Part shown: one piece after another, positions 54,860-64,000 of the stretch
Layout of the letters: the number at the start of each line of letters is the position of its first letter
Numbering within the stretch: the first letter of the stretch is position 1
NCBI RefSeq assembly: GCF_964340395.1
Contig: NC_135553.1
Coordinates: 6,028,501-6,092,500, forward strand
Direction of reading: 5' to 3'
From: Glandiceps talaboti
Taxonomy: Eukaryota; Hemichordata; Enteropneusta; Spengelidae
Length of the DNA: 64,000 nucleotides
Notes under the pieces: generated by a model
Told to the model about the DNA's origin: nothing
Databases searched by the model: none
What the model saw: only the letters and a program-made list of their open reading frames with translations
Translations under genes and position numbers: made by a program

Positions 54860-55009
54860 CACTTCAATGGACCATCTCACTCAATCAAACACTTTAGAAT
54901 CATAGCAATTGAAAAACTCTACACACCAGATAAAACCTACCGTCAACTACGTGAATCATTATGGATAAAAAAACTAGATACACTCACCAATGGCATCAAT
55001 AGAAAATAG
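54860..55009 (+). pseudogene. C-terminal end of a Penelope-like element GIY-YIG endonuclease domain
   Basis: Forty-nine codons and a TAG. The peptide begins HFNGPSHSIKHFRIIAIEKL, then has RQLRESLWIKKLDTL and ends NGINRK. The spacing of HFN-G-H, IE, R-LRE-LWI-KL-TL and GIN is the ending I associate with the GIY-YIG domain that closes many Penelope-like reverse transcriptases. The frame is cut off at its 5' side by a short (TA)n run at 54843-54859, so reverse transcriptase, linker and the GIY-YIG core are all absent. It is a dead 5'-truncated copy. The following 3' UTR carries the hairpin described at 55167. Confidence 0.7.
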
Positions 55010-55166
55010 TAACATAGCAACCAGTAGTCACCAGTACTCCACAGCTGGCTGTGTGTAATATTCATACCATTCCAAGACAAGAACACTATTTTGCATGACA
55101 ATAACCACTGTCTTCAGTATTTAAAGTGCAACAGAACTTGACTTGTTTGACAGAACTGGAGACCCA

Positions 55167-55210
55167 CCGATGAAGAGGGGCTCAGTCTCTTCGAAATATT
55201 TGGGTTAGAA
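55167..55210 (+). ncRNA. Conserved hammerhead-like hairpin in the PLE 3' UTR
   Basis: CCGATGA is followed by GAAGAG/CTCTTC pairing (55172-55177 with 55187-55192), then GAAA and ATTTGGGTTAGAA. It resembles a hammerhead core, but the U of CUGANGA is C, and the stem pairs into the positions that should be free. It is therefore probably a derived, non-catalytic structure. The same hairpin with the same substitutions is in the 3.7 kb copy (minus strand, about 3699-3742), so it is a feature of the family rather than random decay. Confidence 0.45.
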
Positions 55211-55227
55211 TTGTATGGTTCATGAAA

Positions 55228-55231
<4 letters not shown>

Positions 55232-55323
<92 letters not shown>
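55232..55323. repeat. (TA)n array at the PLE 3' end
   Basis: Starts within a few bases of the element end TTCATGAAATTA. Confidence 0.95.
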
Positions 55324-55326
<3 letters not shown>

Positions 55327-55485
55327 GGAAGTTGGGTATGGGGACGGGGGTGTATTCGTTCCCACTCTTACATTATTTACCTATTACGTAATATTTTACG
55401 CCCTCAAAGTGTTTCTTACCTTCTTAAAACTGCCAATAGTAATATCGAGTACTTCTCTATCAAAGATAGCCAACTGGTAGACTCC

Positions 55486-55513
55486 CACGATACGTATATC
55501 AAATGGGAATTGC
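55486..55513 (+). repeat. 28-bp exact direct repeat, copy 2
   Basis: Partner of 54491-54518. It is preceded by 160 bp (from 55324) of unrecognised, non-repetitive sequence that separates it from the (TA)n at the PLE 3' end. Confidence 0.8.
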
Positions 55514-56127
55514 TTTCGATTAAGACATTCAAATGTAAGGAATTTATAGTGGAAGGCTTTTAATCGTGCATGGAAATAATCACATGCTATTTTCTCTGTT
55601 TAATGAGGTTTAACTAAAGGATCCAATTTATGCAACATTCTTACTTTCACGACTTATATATATGACACAATCATTAAACCTCGACATTTACATTTTCATT
55701 GCTTTGTAACATGGAAAAATCTGAGTACCAGTAGTGGTAATGAATCAACCCTTTAGGTTTTCGTCTCCCTGCACGCTAATCACACAAAGACGACGAGCAA
55801 AACATCATTAACAACCCTTTAGACTTATTCGAGATTTCCCGAGAACTGCCCAAAACGATTCGTTTGTAGAACCTTTATTTATTTCCTCCACGTTTGTCTC
55901 CGGGTCAGTCATTTGGAATACACCACAAAACAATGTAAATGAAAATTTGCGAGTGCATTCATTACATCGATAGAATGTCTGTAAATCGTCGCCATGAGAA
56001 TATTAAATGTATTTAATGTGTTTCTCCCTTTTGGGATTCATTGTGAACTTTGAGTTCATGTTACCCCTGATGTCGTAAATATCATTATCAACTCCATCCG
56101 TTTGTTACAATATATTGATAGAAAAAA
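55514..56127. other. No feature seen
   Basis: Unique-looking AT-rich sequence. Confidence 0.45.
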
Positions 56128-56285
56128 CACACATACATACATACATACATACATACATACGTACATACGTACATACATACATACATACATACATACATAC
56201 ATACATACATACATACATACATACATTCATACATACATACATACATACATACATACATACATACATACATACATACATACATACG
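56128..56285. repeat. (TACA)n microsatellite
   Basis: Has a few TACG and TTCA variants. Confidence 0.95.
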
Positions 56286-57115
56286 TGTCACCAATAATTT
56301 GGTAATTTCATATCAAATGACAGTTTATGCTAACTAACTATTATAACGTTCCTTTGTAATCGTTAATAGGATGTACATTATTGTACTGAAATGAGACTCC
56401 CTGACCTGCATTTTAAAAAAAAATAATTAATAAACTCTGCTGGAATATTCCACTCATTACTAGGGTAAACTGACTAAATTTGAGGGACATACGAATCGAT
56501 GCAAATGATGACGACGAAGTTGATAATGCCGTTGACTTCTCGTATGCCATTATCATTCCATCACACACATAGCCAGTGAGCAAGAATGGTTACTATAGCA
56601 ACACTAATCTGATCATGCCATCTTATCAAATTTCGAGGTGTTTTCCATGCCAGATGACCATCTTGAATGATTCGCTCCATCATTGTACTGTTCAACAGTT
56701 GAAGACGACCTGTGTGCAAACTTCGGTGTTTCCTGACGTAACGCAGACGGTATTGCATACTATAGGTCACTCTGTCGCTCTGTAAAAAAACTGCTACACG
56801 TTCAACCTCTCATTGAGAATAGACTTGTTCATTCAATAGTTTGTCTACTACAGAACGTGCAGCATTGAACACAACCCTAGTCACTGAGAATTGCTCCTAT
56901 TTTCACAAGACACCGTTTGCTGTTTACAAAGAAGGAAACATCATACGAGTTCACTATCGTCCTACTCTAGGGCTTCACAAAAGGGCGGGAGTTGCACAAC
57001 CGATACTGCATCGTAAAAATTGACAAAAAACACCGAGAAAAACATCGTCTACTTAGTTCAACTACTTATTCGTTCAACGCTTTTTAAATAACTGATACTC
57101 CTGCTATTTGACGCG

Positions 57116-57301
57116 ATGGCTGACGGCGAGTACGGAGATAATATGGCCGTGCCGATGCAAGAAATGAGTAATGGTCGACAGCGTCATTACGACGACGACC
57201 CTTACGACACGAGTGATTTCCAAGGTGACGGTGACGCACAGTCTCCGTTGGACGGCGACAAGGACGAGTATCCCGATTATGACGAGTCCATAATTCATAA
57301 G
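57116..57301 (+). CDS. First coding exon of an unidentified gene, acidic N-terminus (62 codons)
   Basis: The ATG sits in a good context (GCGATGG), and 62 codons run to a clean phase-0 donor (CATAAG/GTAGGG at 57301/57302). Without splicing the frame would stop two codons later. The peptide begins MADGEYGDNMAVPMQEMSNG. It is very acidic and Tyr-rich (DDDPYDTSDF, DGDKDEYPDYDE) and ends SIIHK. There is no signal peptide or membrane segment in this part. The exon is rich in CpG and GC compared with its flanks, which supports coding use. Acidic N-terminal tails of this kind are common in membrane transporters and channels, but I do not recognise this one. The next exon was not found before the end of the window, so the first intron is probably several kb long or the following exons are short. 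Confidence 0.6.
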
Positions 57302-57630
57302 GTAGGGTGATACTTCCATGGTGAGATGGACTTACGTTTACTCTGTCAAACACAATTGATGAGAATCAACCATTATCTGATTACTCCATTCACAGTTGCA
57401 AACAATTAACTGTTATATTTCAATGGCCTAGATATCGTTGGATTATATACCATCTTTCAAGTAGACACATGTCATAAATATATTCACGTTGATGGCGTCA
57501 TTGCTTTGTTTGTGACGAAGAGGATTCCTGGTTTGTTATTTGTAACATTGTTCGTTTGTTTGTTGTCTGACTGTATAATCTGTTCCTTGTAGCCCGTCCA
57601 ATCTATCCATTTAATGGGCGGTCTATATGA

Positions 57631-57850
57631 GTATGTATGTATGTATGTATGTATGTATGTATGTATGTATGTATGTATGTATGTATGTATGTATGTGAAT
57701 GTGTATGTGTATGTGTATGTATGTGTGTATGTATGTGAGTATGTATGTATGTTTATATAATGTGTGTGCATGTATGTCATGTTTATCATGTTCTTTCTTG
57801 TTGTTTGATTGATTGATTGATTGATTGTTTGTTTGTTTGTTTGTTTGTTT
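57631..57850. repeat. (TATG)n, (GATT)n and (GTTT)n tracts
   Basis: (TATG)n to about 57755, with GTGTATG variants, then (GATT)n and (GTTT)n at 57805-57850. They lie in what would be the first intron of the gene starting at 57116. Confidence 0.9.
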
Positions 57851-60800
57851 GTTGGTTGTGTATTTACTCATCTGTAAAATAAACTGCGCTTGACTTTCCG
57901 TTCTCACAACTCTGGTTTTAATTTTTTATCATTCCATTTTATTTCAACATTTGGCTATTGTATGATCGGTTCATTTATGCATTGACTCGCTGCTAAGTTA
58001 TGTCGGAATATACGCAGCTATAAATACACCATATAGTTATAAAATATTAATACTTCCATATATGCATCGAATGATACATAAGTAGAATACACGCTCTTTG
58101 ACCAGCAAGGACTGGCGACATGATCGATTATGGTCGCTTTCCTTTATAAATATTCCTGGAAAATCATCGACGCATTTGCAAAGCTGCGTTCTATCTCATA
58201 CGCATCGTCACCTGCAAGTGTATTAAGGAGAAGACAGGAAATTTGAAATACACATTGTAATCCACTATTGAATTGCAAGCTACAACTTGTTTCCTGGAGG
58301 AAAATTAACTGTATCGGTTCTGAAAAGAATGTGACTTCACGCAGTCTTCCAAACCAACGTATACAGATTCAGTAATTCTAGTCGATTAAAATGCTTGAAA
58401 AAAAAACGCTTCTGGAGAAATATCCAACTGTGGTCAGCGTTGATTGTTTCTACCGAGAAAGGAATCACTGCCTTGTTTGCTGGTACTCTTCGTCCTCAAG
58501 GCATATTATTGAAAGACTTTCTTCAGAGTGTCTAACCTTCGACTTAGTGAGATGAGCTAATCTTGGTAATCGAGTTCTTATTAACCAACCACGCCAAAGT
58601 GAATATTATCAGCTAGCCATAAATTGAACTGGCATAAATGTGTCTGTTATTTCCTATGTGATGCATCCAGTTAATGACAATGCGATGTAATTGCATAAAC
58701 AAATAGGGCATTCCCCTGACTTTATCCCGAGATTTATACTTAACATGCACTTGTCGAAAATATTTCATTTCACTAAGGTGACTTTAAAATTTACACGAAC
58801 GGAAGACTTCTTGTTCAATTTCTTAAAGCAAGTGAATGCGACCAGACTTGAAAATTTGAATGTTGACTTTAAAATTATGATGTCTTCAACTTGGTATTAT
58901 ATATTGATTGCTAATTTCAGAAAAGATACTGACGAATCAATCAATGATATAATAGTCGATCATTGGTCTGTATAATTACTCGGCACGACCGGTCGGTACT
59001 CTTTGTAGTACGGTACACCTGAAGAACGATGCAATTGTTTGCTAATAAATCTAGTGATCCGTATTTGTTACGTTTGATATTGTGTCTGTGTGAGATCAAA
59101 GTCGGCACAAACGTTACATTTACGTCAGACTAAAGCATCGAAGCGTTAAGCCATATCAGGCATTAACACTTCTTAAAATACTATTTACAGCCTTGAGACT
59201 TTTAGTGCATGTTACTCGATTAAACGGAACTGGGGGGGGGGGGGTCTATGCATTCCGAATGAGGGTGCTTTGGCTTTCTTTCTTTTTTTCATGCCTATTT
59301 TGCCAACAACGAGCAGCCATGATTGCTTCACTAGAATTATACACCAAACTCATTGCCGTATGAATGATTTCCCTCCAGAGAGTAGTTAGACGCAGGGGCC
59401 TTAACTTAGGTATTCCGAGTGACTCGTTGCTAGGCGTGGTCAAATATGTTGTCAGATAAATCAATCGGAAGAATGCGAACTCGTATACAATTCTCCTTTC
59501 AGTTTGCGATTTCCGTTTTGTATATCTACTTTTAATAATTCATAGACACCGAGTCACAATAGTTAAATTGGTTAATAATATAAAGCGAAAAGAAACACGA
59601 CTCCTTGCAACAAATTGAATGTAGTCACAGTCATGAGGACATTAGTATTGTAATACCTGTACACAGAATGTGACAATGAATTGTAATTGAATATCGGTTA
59701 GGTCATAATCTGAGGGAAACTAATAGAATGATTGCCTGTGTTGGTATTTCACGTCATATACTCAACATGAATTAATAATGACAAGTACAAGAAAATGCAA
59801 TATGTGAACATTTTTCATCAAAATTCGTGCCATGTTTTTCTCTTCTCCACATGCATGACGTACGATACATAATAAACCATCTGATAAGATGCCACTTGTA
59901 TACGTTTGCCAATGACACTTTTTTTCTGAAATGTGCCCTTCATCATGGTTGCATACGACAGTTTAGGGTAAGAAAATTAATGCACGCCTAGCTGTCGATC
60001 TTTACGTCTAAATCGAACCTCTATTACTACTCTGTGATGGATGAATCACCTATCCTTGGTTCAGGTCCAGGGAGAGAATTAAATGATCTCGTTTTGTATG
60101 CAAGTCACGTAGAGGACGAGAACTATGGCAGCTGTAGCTGTTCGTACTGCTGCAGGTTGTGTATGTGTGTGTGTGTGTGGTGGTAAATGAGAAACGTGTA
60201 GTAAATGAACTTCGTTCTTTGATTGGGTCAAACCGCTACCATAGAATTATAACAACTGCCTGATGAGTAGTCATTACAAAAAATTAGAAAGCTAGAGGTC
60301 CTTTCAAATGTGTAATGTATGAGCTAAATCTGGAGGGATATGATATTTGCAAGTGTTTTATATTCATTACCACTTTAATTTTTTGAACTTTGGTTATACT
60401 CGTGATCGTTTCATGTTTCCTCAATTTCTTATTCATTTGTTCCTTTTATATGCAGAATATTACCACTGATTCACTGCCGGCTTTGAAAAAGTCCCTAAAG
60501 CTTGTATTATTTTTTGTGCAAGATCATTGACGCGTAAACTAAATCTTGTAAATCCTAGTATACGTAGCTTTAAGGAAGAGAGCCAATTCAAATCCTCACC
60601 TGATCTCCACTTGGTTGGGGAGGAATGATTTTTATCAAATTAAATATCTCATGGTAATGATGCATGCTAACTTGCTAGATCTTGGTACGTGCCGCCCAAA
60701 TGGGTCCCTTTTTAAGGAAAAATCCCTAAACATGGGCCAACTTTTCATTTCAGTTATTACATGGGAACGTCATTATTCTTTGGAAATACATTCACAGCCT

Positions 60801-61317
60801 CAGAATAAAGGTGACTGAGAGGATGATTGTGGCTGGAACTCCCTAACAATGGGTCTGCCATTGGATAGATGTTTTGAAATTGGGCTGCACATCTAAACAT
60901 TTGTGGAGCACTGGGATGGGCGAATGGGGGCTTTCAGTATGCAGGAATCGTGATAGCTTAACCTATTTGACATTTAATGCAACGATGGTGAAAATAACTT
61001 CTCTGGGTCCCATACAGAAAAGCAGCTAATACAAAATCAGCTCGTCTTTGTTCCCATTTACACCCCCCCCTCCACCTCCACCACCGTACCATCCCCACAC
61101 ATTGAAAATTATCTTACTTTAGTCGATTAGTGTAAATTCTCTACGAAGTAGGATAATTCTCTACGAAATAGGATACACAACCTGTGTCTGATAAAAAAAA
61201 AAGTAAATTCGTTTACAGCTTCAAAGTGAATGTGGAAATACCATTTACTGGTTAATTTGACTTCAATTACTTTTAGACACTGTGTTTTCACCCTGGTGCA
61301 TTGAGTCCATTAGTACA
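57851..61317. other. Presumed intron or intergenic sequence
   Basis: No firm exon. A 94-codon frame at 58691-58975 is AT-rich and within chance. A possible acceptor at 60456 (CCTTTTATATGCAG) is followed by 24 open codons that continue the phase of the 57116 exon, but no donor supports it. A poly-G run (59231-59242) and a (GT)n at about 60159-60180 are present. Confidence 0.4.
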
Positions 61318-61323
61318 TTTATT
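61318..61323 (-). terminator. Poly(A) signal candidate for the minus-strand gene
   Basis: Read on the minus strand this is AATAAA, 166 bp beyond the TGA of the terminal exon at 61489. The distance and strand fit a short 3' UTR. Confidence 0.4.
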
Positions 61324-61488
61324 GGTTCACGATACGTATTTAACACTTTTACATGATATAAAGTACACACCATATATGGTTGTATCAATGAGGAGTAATG
61401 CAATGAACTATTATTCATGTTGAAGTAAGCAGTACAGCTGTTGCCATTTACTATAAGATTAACACTGGCCATTTAAAGACATCATTAG

Positions 61489-61639
61489 TCAAGAAAAGAC
61501 GTCGAAATCTCCAAGACTACTTGAAGATGATTCACTTTGTCTCATTTCTCCATTTTCTTGATACTTTCTTTGTCTGCTGCCTCTCCTTTCCTCCTGAACT
61601 TCTTCTCCATCTTCTCCTTCTTCGCTGCCTTGTGTTATT
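61489..61639 (-). CDS. Terminal coding exon of an unidentified gene, acidic/Ser-rich C-terminus
   Basis: On the minus strand an exon opens after a plausible acceptor (TTATCTCATTGTGAGACAG) and runs to a TGA at 61491-61489. An in-frame stop directly upstream shows it must be spliced. It encodes about 49 residues: a Glu-rich stretch (SEEGEDGEEVQEERRG), a basic stretch (SRQRKYQENGEMRQ), a serine run and the end SLGDFDVFS. The charge pattern is that of a disordered C-terminal tail. An alternative acceptor 4 nt upstream (TTGTGAG) would add three bases and shift the phase. Upstream exons should lie to the right on the minus strand; none was convincingly found up to 64000. The gene is not identified. 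Confidence 0.5.
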
Positions 61640-62386
61640 CTGTCTCACAATGAGATAAATGAATTGGTATTCAACTTTATTGTATTTATTCTGTATTCTT
61701 AAATATTTTTTACGACTCTTGAATGGGCAGTTTTATTTCTCGAGATTCGGGATTACCCTTTCAGCCAGCCCCATCCAAATATCTTGAAATGGAATAACCA
61801 TTCTGATATTTCAATTAAAGTTGGTCCCGATGTCGGTATCGAGAATTCTAATATATAGAAATATAAACATTGTTGATTTCACTTCATTAGATTAAGGAAT
61901 AAATGAACTGTCAGCAAGCGCCCGCCGTAGAAGTTTGCCTATGTGTTGTTATAATTGATTACATTTCGATACACACAACCATTTACGACGGTATTGAGAT
62001 ATATGTATACACGTTTCGTTTATTCATTACATAAAAATAACGTTTTCGTAGGATTATGATTATGAAACCAAAACATCCATCCCAAAGCATCCTGCTTATG
62101 TGAAATCGAAATTTAAAACAAATGTTAGATTGAGTTTTTTTAATACCTTTAAAAGGAATCTGATATGTCGAAGTGCGTAGTTCCCAGCAGACTGAGCCAA
62201 AACGCATTTTAAAAGACTCGTTAACGTTAACGGGATACAGTCTGAAATTTAATGTTTCCGGGTGATTACTTTTGTTTCATTTTCAAACATTCTTATATTA
62301 TTCCATGTACCAAAACATAATAAATCACGGCTAGTGGCTGTACAGCTCCCACAGGGAATTCGTATACGATATGAAAATGTAATTGT

Positions 62387-62388
62387 TA

Positions 62389-62443
<55 letters not shown>
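62387..62443. repeat. (GTT)n followed by poly-T and poly-G
   Basis: A (GTT)n trinucleotide run, then about 10 T and 10 G to 62464. The minus strand reads as poly-Gln or poly-Asn in frames that are not genes. Confidence 0.95.
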
Positions 62444-62445
<2 letters not shown>

Positions 62446-62632
62446 GTTTTTTTTTGGGGGGGGGTGTTTCCAATAAATTTGAAAAACACCAGTCTCTGTG
62501 TTTCTTCCTCTTTGTGCATATTTTAGGGTCTATGATTTTAACCACCACCGATATCACACTGCGTGGACTTAAATGTGTTTCTGAATAAGTGTGCACTGTG
62601 TTTATATGTCTACACTGAATTTAGCCGGATAC

Positions 62633-63024
62633 TAGCCTACCCGTGGTCTTGAAAGGACTAACGCTAAGTACTACAGCAACTACGATATTTCATCTATCCT
62701 AATATAACTGCCAATTTGATTTGTTCGAATTTTCGTTTGTCCTCCAAGTTTACAACTACTCTGTAGATCTGTTAGTCTAGAATGGCTTCCTTACACAGAT
62801 CCTAATTGGTCGAATACATAAATACACATATTTAAATTGCGCAACCAGGTCACATGATGAATCGATAAGTATGTGTCATCTTGAGAGGTTTTGTGAGAAA
62901 CATATCCCATTCTATTTCTGAGTAGTCTGTTTAGGGATGAGAGAAAATTCAAAATATCAAAATTGCAGCTAAGATAGCTGAAACAGTGTAGTAACGTTAG
63001 TCCTTCAAGACTACAAGTAGGCTA
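62633..63024. mobile_element. MITE with ~33-bp terminal inverted repeats, 392 bp
   Basis: The left end begins TAGCCTACCCGTGGTCTTGA and continues AAGGACTAACGCTA. The reverse complement of the right end begins TAGCCTACTTGTAGTCTTGA and continues AGGACTAACGTTA. No coding potential inside. TA at both outer edges could be a TA target duplication (Tc1/mariner style), or simply part of the inverted repeat. A second, shorter copy is at 51251-51479. Confidence 0.75.
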
Positions 63025-64000
63025 GATCGGACACGGGTCTCGGTTACAGACTGTTTACATGTCCTTTATATTGAGCTATTCATAGCTTGTCACTTGGTCG
63101 TAGATAAGACACTGCGTGTGCGTGTAATATTACTAGATGTCGTTCTGTTACACTGTATCAGTTGATAACGGTTTGTACATATTGACTTGCATCTTTACTG
63201 TGAAGGTGACCCATTGCATTGCGTGGTAGATTTACGTTTTAAGGGTTTATTTCAACACGCATTTAGTGTTACCTAGTTACCTAAGGATTTTACATGGGAT
63301 TATGCTTTTGTTCTGGGCCAGTTTATTTTTTCTATAGCTTTGCCAAACAATCGAGTTTCACACCGAGTGCGCCTTTAACATAGTGAGTCGGAAATTGACT
63401 TGAATCCACCGCAGGTGCAATCAGTCTCTTGGATATTTGCATATCGATTTTGTCATGCCAGGTGAACTCTACTAATCATCGGAAACTTTCCATGCCTACC
63501 TATTCACCTGTAACAAAACAGCACGAGTACTCTTGCTGGAAGTCTTCGAATCATTCATGCACAGAATCCAAATTTTGTGTTCATGCATTTTGAGTACAGG
63601 TGGACATCGTCTATTTACATGTGTATTAGATTATGTTTGTGTTGTCCTCAATATTTCATAAGCGTCTCAAGGTTTCTTCATATATGCTAAATGTTTTGTT
63701 AAACAGTGTGTGGATTACATTTATCAAACAAGCCAACTGTGAACATTACAAATTAAACATAAGATGTATATATTTGCGGGTATGAGCTCACAATTAATCA
63801 CTATGTCATGTCCACTCTATCGCAAACCAGTTTCGCATTACTTACCCATATATTGAAACATCGACCACCGTGCATAACTATTTTGATTAGAGGTGATTGC
63901 TTTTGTTTATCCATTTGTTTACAAATCACTTCCTGTACGTACAACAATACATTTTTATGCATAATTAATTTTTCTTGCACAATATTGAAATATAAACACG
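63025..64000. other. No feature supported
   Basis: Possible minus-strand donors (near 63286 and 63845) were examined as exon ends of the 61.5 kb gene, but no convincing peptide was found. Confidence 0.4.

Noticed and set aside
58691-58975. 94-codon plus-strand frame
   Set aside because: AT-rich codons, no splice sites that fit, length within chance.
60457-60533. Possible exon 2 of the 57116 gene (NITTDSLPALKKSLKL)
   Set aside because: The acceptor and phase fit, but no convincing donor follows and the frame stops after 24 codons.
62331-62519. Poly-Gln minus-strand frame
   Set aside because: It is a translated (GTT)n microsatellite with no coding sequence on either side.
63470-63510. Strong minus-strand acceptor TGTTTTGTTACAG
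   Set aside because: All three frames meet a stop within four codons.

Overview
The window looks like a piece of an AT-rich invertebrate animal genome. The sequence shows spliced genes, dense microsatellites and several families of small mobile elements. The one gene that can be named is a Polycomb chromobox (CBX/Pc) gene with the five-exon layout seen in animals. I cannot fix the phylum. Low gene density, hammerhead-bearing Penelope-like elements and (TA)n/(TACA)n arrays would suit a hemichordate, lancelet, brachiopod or mollusc.

Genes. The only complete gene recognised is the CBX gene at 16873-18585 (+). It encodes an N-terminal chromodomain, a basic linker, a long low-complexity middle and a C-terminal Pc box. 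One of its introns has a GC donor. A convincing acidic first coding exon starts at 57116 (+), and a convincing terminal coding exon ends at 61489 (-). The rest of both genes was not found, and both are of unknown identity. Weaker exon candidates lie at 15.7 kb (-), 32.9 kb (-), 42.6 kb (+), 46.0/46.2 kb (a divergent pair) and 48.6 kb (+).

Mobile DNA. The most interesting content is a set of Penelope-like element (PLE) fragments carrying hammerhead ribozyme motifs, nearly always abutting (TA)n arrays. Two hammerheads with complete cores face away from each other at 3.2-3.4 kb around a (TACA)n tract. A third, with one odd stem pair, is at 11.02 kb. A fourth, broken by an 11-nt deletion, is at 54.73 kb, inside an element that still encodes the last 49 codons of a GIY-YIG endonuclease domain. 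Related 3' ends occur in opposite orientation at 3.7 kb and 55.1 kb. There is also a three-copy MITE family (2.6, 51.3 and 62.6 kb), a 437-bp foldback element (43.5 kb), two decayed LINE-like tails (13.2 and 36.5 kb), a tRNA-like SINE or pseudogene (54.1 kb) and a pair of related short hairpins (6.9 and 50.6 kb).

Layout. 1-16 kb: repeats, PLE debris, 28-bp and ~135-bp tandem arrays. 16.7-19 kb: CBX gene. 19-40 kb: long gene-poor sequence with scattered microsatellites. 40-48.4 kb: pentanucleotide and trinucleotide arrays, a foldback element and a 43-bp minisatellite. 48.4-57 kb: gene-poor sequence, MITE, PLE cluster. 57-64 kb: two partial genes and a MITE. No bacterial features, rRNA, intact tRNA or CRISPR array were seen.
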